Source: Oscillospiraceae bacterium (lineage in GTDB: Bacteria > Bacillota > Clostridia > Oscillospirales > UBA929). Taken from it: a DNA stretch of 11,106 nt. The notes beneath the pieces were generated by a model. It saw nothing but the letters and a program-made list of their open reading frames with translations, was not told the DNA's origin and ran no database searches. The first letter of the stretch is position 1. Every line of letters starts with the position of its first letter. Shown in pieces: positions 6,334-11,106 of the stretch. A program made the translations under genes and the position numbers. The stretch lies in NCBI GenBank assembly GCA_031258665.1, contig JAIRML010000027.1:1-11106 (forward strand). Direction: 5' to 3'.

Positions 6334-6360
6334 TCCTATTTTTGGATGTTTTGCGTCTGG

Positions 6361-6434
6361 TCAAAAGGAGAAGGGAGGGGAAAGATACGGAGAAAAGGCA
6401 GGATTTGCGGAAGGAAAAGAACGAACAAAGGAGG
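6361..6434 (+). other. Purine-rich leader with several Shine-Dalgarno-like motifs
   Basis: About 75 bases strongly biased to A and G on the + strand, with repeated GGAG/AGGA motifs (for example AAAAGGAGAAGGGAGGGG at 6362-6379). It ends in the true ribosome binding site. I see no stable fold in it; it may be an unstructured ribosome-loading or RNA-stability element of the peptidase mRNA. Confidence 0.4.
6427..6434 (+). promoter_or_regulatory. Ribosome binding site supporting a TTG start
   Basis: AAAGGAGG, an essentially ideal Shine-Dalgarno sequence, lies 8 nt before the TTG at 6443. No in-frame ATG or GTG is close enough to use it, and a typical signal peptide follows the TTG. Confidence 0.75.
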
Positions 6435-6442
6435 TTTGCGCA

Positions 6443-7852
6443 TTGAGAAAAGTACTGGAACTGTTGCTGGTGGCGGCCCTGGTGCTCTCCTTCGGCCTGT
6501 TGCCCTCCGCGGCGTTTTCCGCCGTGGACGAGGCCGCTGTTGCCCCGGAGGCGGGACCGGCGTTCGGTGACAGCGAGGCGGTGAAAGCGTTTTGGGACCA
6601 GCGGCACACCTTTGAGGAGCTGGAACAGCTTCTCAAAGGCCTGGCGGCGGCTTATCCGAACGCCACCAAACTGTATTCCGTCGGGCACACCTGGGAGGAA
6701 CGGCCACTGTGGTGTCTTGAGGTCTCCGGCCATGTGAACACGGCCCGAACCGACGGGAAGACGCCGATCGCCCTGATCGGCAACATCCACGGCGGCGAGC
6801 AGGAGAGCGGGGAGAGTGTGGCCTACACGGCCTGGTGGCTGCTGTCCGCCGCCGCGGCCGGTGACGCGCAGGCCGCGCGGGTCATGGATGAGTATGTCAC
6901 TTACATCATCCCTGTCATGAATCCGGACGGCTATGTCAATTCTTTCACAATCAATACGCGTCAGAACATGCGTCCCACCGACCGAAACGGCGTCGGCGGT
7001 CCGTTCAGCGACCCCTATCTGGATCTAAACGGCGACGGCATTGTTGGGCAGATGTATACCGGGGGCACCGAAGAGGCGCCGCCGGCCGCCCGGTCGAGCG
7101 AGAATCTGTTGGGGTATGAGAGCCGTGACCGCGACGGGAACGGCGTGTTCGGGGACGACCCGAAGGGCAGTGCCATCGACCTCAACCGCACGTTCGATTA
7201 CCTGTGGAATTACAACAGGCCCTATGAGACGCCCGCGCTGGGCGCGAACGCCTGGGCCTCCGCAGGGGCCGGCGCGGCCACCGAGCCGGAGGTGGAGGCG
7301 ATACAAAACTTCCTCAAGGTCCGGCGGCCTGCCGCGCTCATTACGGCCCACACGGGGATCCAATGTGTGCTGTACCCGTGGTGCTATTCTCCAAACCCCT
7401 CGCCGGACGACGCGTTCTTCGCGGAGACGGCCGAGGCGATGCGGGCGGCCTTCGAAAACACCGTGGTGCCCGTCCGGGGCGAAAAGGCCACCTTCTATGT
7501 CAAACGGTCGTATGAGGACTACCCGACGTCGGCGGAGATGATCGACTGGGCCTACGGGCGGTTGGGCATTCACGCCTACACCGTGGAGGTCTATTCGAGG
7601 GGGACCGGGCAGGATCAATGGCAGGATCCGAGGCCGTCGGCCAGCGAAGGCGACTGGGTGTACTTGGGTGACATTTCGGACGGCCGGAGCGGAGGCAGCC
7701 GGGCGACTTATGAGGACGTGTGGATCTGGAACGCGCGCTCGCAGCAGCTGCTGGGGCACGCGCCGCCGGATCAGCAGATCATGGGCGAAGGCTTTAAAAA
7801 CAGCGCGCTTGTGATGATTTTCAGCGAGGGCCCGCAGGTCCTTCCGTCGTGA
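6443..7852 (+). CDS. Secreted M14-family zinc carboxypeptidase, copy A
   Basis: A 469-aa predicted secreted metallocarboxypeptidase. A Sec signal peptide (basic RK, hydrophobic LELLLVAALVLSFGLL, cleavage near AAFSA at about residue 27) points to export. The M14 zinc site is H116-x-x-E119 (IHGGEQE) plus H303 in ITAHTG; E382 in YTVEVYS is the likely general base. Substrate-binding DLNR (246-249) and NPDGY (160-164) also fit. Two acidic DxNxDG/DxDxNG loops (194-198, 229-233) resemble calcium-binding inserts found in some bacterial M14 enzymes. It probably trims C-terminal residues from peptides or wall peptides outside the cell; the substrate is unknown. Translation starts at TTG with AAAGGAGG 8 nt upstream. 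The protein ends shortly after the catalytic domain, unlike its downstream duplicate. It is the first gene after the 6253 promoter. Confidence 0.9.
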   Translation: MRKVLELLLVAALVLSFGLLPSAAFSAVDEAAVAPEAGPAFGDSEAVKAFWDQRHTFEELEQLLKGLAAAYPNATKLYSVGHTWEERPLWCLEVSGHVNTARTDGKTPIALIGNIHGGEQESGESVAYTAWWLLSAAAAGDAQAARVMDEYVTYIIPVMNPDGYVNSFTINTRQNMRPTDRNGVGGPFSDPYLDLNGDGIVGQMYTGGTEEAPPAARSSENLLGYESRDRDGNGVFGDDPKGSAIDLNRTFDYLWNYNRPYETPALGANAWASAGAGAATEPEVEAIQNFLKVRRPAALITAHTGIQCVLYPWCYSPNPSPDDAFFAETAEAMRAAFENTVVPVRGEKATFYVKRSYEDYPTSAEMIDWAYGRLGIHAYTVEVYSRGTGQDQWQDPRPSASEGDWVYLGDISDGRSGGSRATYEDVWIWNARSQQLLGHAPPDQQIMGEGFKNSALVMIFSEGPQVLPS

Positions 7853-7903
7853 AACGGATTGCGCGGCCGGCAAAGACAAAGATACTGAGATACCGTAATT
7901 TTG

Positions 7904-7925
7904 TTTCTCTGTCTACCCAGAGAGA
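7904..7925 (+). other. Hairpin in the 98-bp gap between the peptidase genes
   Basis: TTTCTCTG (7904-7911) and CAGAGAGA (7918-7925) form an 8-bp stem with one G-U pair and a 6-nt loop. No T-tract follows, so it is not a terminator. It sits about 10 nt before the ribosome binding site of peptidase copy B and could influence its translation or mRNA processing. I see no clear promoter in this gap, so copy B is probably co-transcribed with copy A. Confidence 0.4.
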
Positions 7926-7935
7926 ACATACCGTT

Positions 7936-7941
7936 AGGGGG
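7936..7941 (+). promoter_or_regulatory. Ribosome binding site supporting a second TTG start
   Basis: AGGGGG lies 9 nt before a TTG at 7951. The TTGTGCGCATTG context matches TTTGCGCATTG ahead of the TTG of peptidase copy A, and the signal peptide begins immediately after. An in-frame GTG at 7849 overlaps the stop of copy A but would add 34 basic residues in front of the signal peptide. Confidence 0.65.
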
Positions 7942-7950
7942 TTGTGCGCA

Positions 7951-9918
7951 TTGAAAAAGTCAATCAAAATCGGGATCAGCGCGATCCTTGTCATAGCCAT
8001 TTGCCTGCTTCCGTCCGCGATCTTCTCCGCCGCCGTACTGGGGACAGCGGCGGGGCCGAACGTCCGCGAGCCCGCGGATGTCAAGGCGTTCTGGGATCAA
8101 AGACACACGCTGGAGGAGTTTGAGACGCTCTACAAGGAGCTCGCGGCCACGTATCCAGACACCGTCAAGCTGTATTCCATCGGTCATACATGGGAGGAGC
8201 GCCCGCTGTGGTGTCTGGAGATTTCGGCAGACGTGCGTTCTCCGCAGACCGCCGGCAAGACGCCCATAACGCTCATCGGCAACATTCACGGCGGCGAGCA
8301 GGAGAGCGGGGAGAGCGTGGCCTACACGGCCTGGTGGCTGCCCTCCGCCTACGCGGCCGGCGACCCGGAGGCCAAGCGGGCCATGGAGGGGTATGTCACT
8401 TACATCATCCCCGTCATGAACCCAGACGGTTACGCCAATTCGTTCCACCGCGGCACCCGTCAAAATATGCGGCCCATGGACAAAAACGGCGTTGGCGGCC
8501 CCTACAGCGACTCCTACGTAGACCTGAACGGCGATGGGAAGATCGGCCAGATGTATTTGGGCGGTACGGCCGAGACGCCGCCGACCAGCCGGCCGAGTGC
8601 CAACTTGCTGGGCTATGAGAGCCGCGACAGCGACGGAAACGGCGTGTTTGGCGACGATTTGAAAGGCAGCACCATCGACCTGAACCGGTCTTTTGACTAT
8701 CTGTGGAATTTCTACCGGCCTTACGAGACACCCTCGAAGGGCGCAAACGCCTGGTCCTCGGCGGGGCCCGATGCGGCCAGCGAGCCGGAGGTGCGAGCGA
8801 TCCAAAACTTCCTCACCGCACATCCGCCCGCCGCGCTGATCACGGCCCACACGGGCATTCAGTGCGTGCTGTACCCCTGGTGCTACGCGCCGAACGACGA
8901 GGAGACGAACATGCCCGCAGAGGACATTGCCTTCTTTGAGACGACCGCGGAGGCCATGCGCGCGACCTTTGAGCGGACCGTGCAGACCGTGCGCCCGAAC
9001 GCCCGATTCTATGTCAAGCAGTCTTACTACGACTACCCGACCTCGTCCGAGCTGATCGACTGGGCCTACGGGCGCCTTGGTACCCACGCTTATACCATAG
9101 AGGTGTACAGCGGCGGCACCCCCACGGCCAACCCCGCCAACGACAGCCATTACCGCTGGGACGACGCGGCCTGGAGCGGCAGTTTCTCAGATAAATGGGA
9201 TTATTTGGGAGATGTGACGGATGGGCAGCGCGGCACGGCGCAGCAGCGCTATGAGAATGTTTGGATCTACACCTCGGCCGCCCAGCAGCGCCTGGGCGAG
9301 GCGCCGCCGGATCAGCAGATCATGGGCGAGGGGTTCAAAGACAGCGCCCTGACGATGATCTTCAGCGAGCCCGCCAACACGCCGTATGCGGACGCGCCCG
9401 AGTGGCTGAAGTGGGAGATTGGCCTTGTGGACGAACCCGTGGTCTACGAGGGCATTGTCTACGACATCACGCTTTCGGCAAGCCGGGGCGGCACAGTGGC
9501 AGGCGCCGGGCGGTACACGCCGGGCGAGAGTGTCACCGTGGCGGCCACACCGGAGGAAAATTATGTGTTCGAGGGTTGGTATGAGAACGACGTCAAGCTG
9601 ACCCAGGCGGAGGCGACTTACATCTTCAGCGCTGTGGTGGACCGGCATCTCGAGGCGCGGTTTGTCCGGCTGACGCCGCTTGCCACCTACGCCGAAGCGC
9701 ACAGTTCAGCCCGTATCTCCCTCCGTGTGAAGCAGAAGGGTCAGCTCAACTTCCGGACCGACAGTGAGAGCTACGAGTTTGCTTCCAGCAATCCGGCGGT
9801 TGTGACGGTGAACGACAGCGGTCAGATCACGGCACTGAAGGCTGGCACGGCGCTCGTCACAATCCACACGACAGACGGCAGCGACATCACGTCCGGCGTT
9901 GTTGTCAGTGTCTCCTGA
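7951..9918 (+). CDS. Secreted M14-family zinc carboxypeptidase, copy B, with C-terminal repeat and Ig-like domains
   Basis: A 655-aa predicted exported paralogue of the preceding gene, clearly produced by tandem duplication. A signal peptide (MKKSIKIGISAILVIAICLL, cleavage near AIFSA, about residue 27) is followed by an M14 catalytic domain (about 40-475). Zinc ligands are H113, E116 and H300; the general base is E384; DLNR is at 243-246. The C-terminus is new. Residues about 505-572 (SASRGGTVAGAGRYTPGE, NYVFEGWYEN, HLEARF) match the divergent InlB B-repeat pattern. Residues about 582-655 (ASSNPAVVTVNDSGQITALKAGTALVTIHT) match a BIG2 Ig-like domain. Such domains often tether or space secreted enzymes at a surface. 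There is no LPXTG or SLH motif, so attachment, if any, is non-covalent. The TTG at 7951 is preferred over an in-frame GTG at 7849 because the signal peptide starts there. A strong terminator follows. Confidence 0.9.
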   Translation: MKKSIKIGISAILVIAICLLPSAIFSAAVLGTAAGPNVREPADVKAFWDQRHTLEEFETLYKELAATYPDTVKLYSIGHTWEERPLWCLEISADVRSPQTAGKTPITLIGNIHGGEQESGESVAYTAWWLPSAYAAGDPEAKRAMEGYVTYIIPVMNPDGYANSFHRGTRQNMRPMDKNGVGGPYSDSYVDLNGDGKIGQMYLGGTAETPPTSRPSANLLGYESRDSDGNGVFGDDLKGSTIDLNRSFDYLWNFYRPYETPSKGANAWSSAGPDAASEPEVRAIQNFLTAHPPAALITAHTGIQCVLYPWCYAPNDEETNMPAEDIAFFETTAEAMRATFERTVQTVRPNARFYVKQSYYDYPTSSELIDWAYGRLGTHAYTIEVYSGGTPTANPANDSHYRWDDAAWSGSFSDKWDYLGDVTDGQRGTAQQRYENVWIYTSAAQQRLGEAPPDQQIMGEGFKDSALTMIFSEPANTPYADAPEWLKWEIGLVDEPVVYEGIVYDITLSASRGGTVAGAGRYTPGESVTVAATPEENYVFEGWYENDVKLTQAEATYIFSAVVDRHLEARFVRLTPLATYAEAHSSARISLRVKQKGQLNFRTDSESYEFASSNPAVVTVNDSGQITALKAGTALVTIHTTDGSDITSGVVVSVS

Positions 9919-9998
9919 CGCCCCGTTCCCGCGTACGAAGTCAGGGTAGAGACAAAACCGGAGGTTGACGGGAGAGGAAATACTCCTGGAAGTGCAAG

Positions 9999-10033
9999 AA
10001 ACAGCCCCCTGAGACAAACTCAGGGGGCTGTTT
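9999..10033 (+). terminator. Strong intrinsic terminator after the peptidase genes
   Basis: A perfect 15-bp stem, AAACAGCCCCCTGAG (9999-10013) and CTCAGGGGGCTGTTT (10019-10033), around loop ACAAA. The run of T is short (three) and belongs to the stem, as in many symmetrical terminators. It lies 80 nt after the stop of peptidase copy B and isolates that locus from the mobile-element-type sequence beginning at 10034. Confidence 0.85.
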
Positions 10034-10114
10034 GCTGTGCGCCAATACGGCGGCGACCCGGCACAAGCCGTGGCCGCCTACCAACAGCGCTACGCGACCC
10101 ACGGCCGCACGCTG
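10034..10114 (+). repeat. 81-bp duplicated segment, upstream copy
   Basis: About 85% identical (my count, 69 of 81) to 10718-10798 in the same frame, 684 bp downstream. It encodes A-V-R-Q-Y-G-G-D-P-A-Q-A-V-A-A-Y and so on; 23 of 27 residues match. Most differences are at third codon positions, so both copies evolved as protein-coding sequence. The upstream copy starts abruptly after the terminator. Confidence 0.75.
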
Positions 10115-11106
10115 GACAACGCCATCCTGGGGGCGCCCATGGGCGTCGGGCAGCTGATCGGCGCGATCGAGACGCCGATCATGGCGCCGTTCAAGGCCAT
10201 TTTGGGGGACAAGTCACCGCTGGACCCCAATAAGGCGACAGAGACACAGATCAGAGCCCGGGCGCGGGAACTGGACCGGGTGATCAAAGCCCAGGCCGAA
10301 GTGGAGCGCCGGCAGACCGACGAGGCGTTCCGGCGCAACGGGCTCAACCCGGAATTACCGGTGCTGGAAGCACCGGCCACAGGATTACCGGTGCTGGAAG
10401 CACCGGCCACAGGGGTGCAGGGAGTACCGGTGCTGGAAGCACCGGCCACAGGACTGCCGGTGCTGGAAGCACCGGCCACAGGGGTGCAGGCCCGGATATT
10501 GGACAATGTGGGCAAAAAGATCGGCGTGCGCGTGATCATCGGCGCGCCCACGGGCGAGATGGGCGCGAACGGGTGGTACAGCAAAGGCGAGATCGTGATT
10601 GCCTCCGACGCGACCAACCCGCTGTTGGAGGTGCTCAAACACGAGGTGACCCACCGGCTCCAGGAGGCCGCGCCCGGGGAGTACACCGCCTACCGCAACT
10701 ATGCCGCCCGCCAAATGGCGCTGCGCCAATACAACGGCGACCCGGCCCAAGCCGTGGCCGCCTATCAACAGCGCTACGCCACACGAGGCCGCGCGCTCAC
10801 AGTGGAAGGCGCCCTGGACGAACTGGCCGCCGACTACACCAAACACCTCATGGAGACCCCGGCCGAATTCGAGCGGGTGGTCCAAGACAACCGCACCCTG
10901 GCCCGCCGCCTCTTCGACAGCGTAGTCCAAGTATTCCGCAACATCCGCGCCGCCTTCACCGGCGCCGCCAGAGACAGCGCCGCCCTCCAGCGCACCGGCA
11001 TGGGCTACACCCAACTCCAAGAGGGCCTGCGCCTCTGGGAGAACACGCTGAGAGCCGCCGAACAGGTGACAACCACGGCGGCCGAGCTGCGCGCCCAAGG
11101 GGCGCG
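10037..11106 (+). CDS. Large mobile-element-type polyprotein fragment with HEVTH metallopeptidase motif, truncated
   Basis: One frame is open from 10013 to the right edge; at least 356 codons read from a GTG at 10037. Numbered from there: a short segment (1-26) that recurs at 228-254; a hydrophobic/glycine-rich stretch NAILGAPMGVGQLIGAIETP (28-47); a charged helical region (60-103); a four-fold PVLEAPATG repeat (107-149); and a zinc-metallopeptidase-like domain. That domain has H202-E-V-T-H206 and, about 55 residues on, ALDELAADY with E262 as candidate third ligand, then a helical NRTLARRLFDSVVQVFRNIRAAFTG region. This architecture resembles large polyvalent proteins of Clostridia prophages and conjugative elements. 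The gene lacks a credible start: homology begins at 10034, exactly at the end of the terminator stem, and no upstream promoter is seen. It is probably a 5'-truncated remnant, with the 3' end outside the window. Confidence 0.65.
   Translation, partial: MRQYGGDPAQAVAAYQQRYATHGRTLDNAILGAPMGVGQLIGAIETPIMAPFKAILGDKSPLDPNKATETQIRARARELDRVIKAQAEVERRQTDEAFRRNGLNPELPVLEAPATGLPVLEAPATGVQGVPVLEAPATGLPVLEAPATGVQARILDNVGKKIGVRVIIGAPTGEMGANGWYSKGEIVIASDATNPLLEVLKHEVTHRLQEAAPGEYTAYRNYAARQMALRQYNGDPAQAVAAYQQRYATRGRALTVEGALDELAADYTKHLMETPAEFERVVQDNRTLARRLFDSVVQVFRNIRAAFTGAARDSAALQRTGMGYTQLQEGLRLWENTLRAAEQVTTTAAELRAQGA
10355..10492 (+). repeat. Nested tandem repeat: two 69-bp units, each with two palindromic 30-bp units
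   Basis: Two 69-bp units (10355-10423 and 10424-10492) each encode two PVLEAPATG decapeptides, preceded by L or V, followed by VQ and G or A. Each decapeptide contains a perfect palindrome CCGGTGCT / AGCACCGG around GGA, at 10358-10376, 10388-10406, 10427-10445 and 10457-10475. The spacing is 30, 39 and 30 bp. Codons are nearly identical between units, so expansion is recent or kept uniform. Confidence 0.9.
10718..10798 (+). repeat. 81-bp duplicated segment, downstream copy
   Basis: This copy lies in its apparently native context, straight after the HEVTH helix and the AYRNYAARQMA segment of the metallopeptidase-like domain, and continues into ALDELAADY. The upstream copy at 10034 diverges after the shared GR-x-L. 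The shared stretch ends at the same codon in both. Confidence 0.75.

Larger units (their letters stand above)
6120..6442. other. Intergenic region with repeat, promoter and leader
   Basis: This 323-bp stretch between the polyprenyl synthase and the first peptidase holds no convincing gene. In order it contains the inverted repeat copy 5, a strong sigma-A-type promoter, a terminator-like hairpin, a purine-rich leader and a ribosome binding site. It is visibly richer in A and T than the surrounding genes. Short open frames crossing it (for example from an ATG at 6322) lack a ribosome binding site and look fortuitous. Confidence 0.7.

Noticed and set aside
6322..6570. Small gene starting at ATG 6322 in the peptidase leader
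   Set aside because: There is no ribosome binding site, the start lies inside the leader hairpin, and the frame overlaps the peptidase signal peptide in another frame.
6293..7877. Shared CGGCAAAGAC in both peptidase leaders as a common regulatory site
   Set aside because: Only ten bases match, the distance to the start codon differs greatly (150 versus about 83 nt), and it may be chance or a duplication remnant.
10385..11098. Minus-strand frame of 237 codons with a repeat-derived C-terminus
   Set aside because: The + strand frame carries the HEVTH motif, conserved helical segments and third-position substitutions between duplicated segments, so the coding strand is +. The minus frame is its shadow.

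Overview
The window looks like a piece of a GC-rich genome from the Firmicutes, most likely a member of the Clostridia. The reasons are strong AGGAGG-type ribosome binding sites, GTG and TTG starts, an Asp23/Gls24-family gene directly upstream of nusB, a TsaD-like (peptidase M22 fold) paralogue between nusB and xseA, and a phage/ICE-style polyprotein fragment at the right edge. Genus or species cannot be assigned. The left edge cuts a gene and so does the right edge. Every convincing gene reads on the + strand.

Layout. Positions 2-238 hold the C-terminus of a fumarylacetoacetate hydrolase (FAH) family enzyme. Two copies of a short two-hairpin repeat follow (271-434), then lysA (diaminopimelate decarboxylase, 456-1757), then two more copies, the second partial (1766-1872). 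A compact housekeeping operon comes next: Asp23/Gls24-family protein (1897-2304), nusB (2301-2750), TsaD-like protein (2747-3703), xseA (3747-4946), xseB (4975-5223) and a farnesyl-diphosphate-synthase-type polyprenyl synthase (5226-6119). Several of its genes overlap by 4 nt or are separated by a few tens of bases, so co-transcription and translational coupling are likely. A fifth copy of the repeat, in inverted orientation, sits directly after the operon (6141-6227).

The second half is a secreted-peptidase locus. A near-consensus sigma-A promoter (6253-6281) is followed by a terminator-like leader hairpin, a purine-rich leader and two tandemly duplicated M14-family zinc carboxypeptidases with Sec signal peptides (6443-7852 and 7951-9918), both apparently starting at TTG. 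The second copy has gained C-terminal InlB-B-repeat-like and BIG2-like domains. A strong intrinsic terminator (9999-10033) ends the locus. Immediately after the terminator stem, a 5'-truncated reading frame runs off the right edge. It encodes part of a large mobile-element-type protein with an HEVTH metallopeptidase motif, a nested palindromic amino-acid repeat (PVLEAPATG x4) and an 81-bp segment present twice.

The most interesting items are the dispersed repeat, whose two stems show compensatory base changes between copies; the promoter plus early terminator-like hairpin ahead of the peptidase pair; and the repeat-bearing metallopeptidase polyprotein fragment with its sharp junction at the terminator. 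I did not find convincing evidence for a wholly new multi-gene system.
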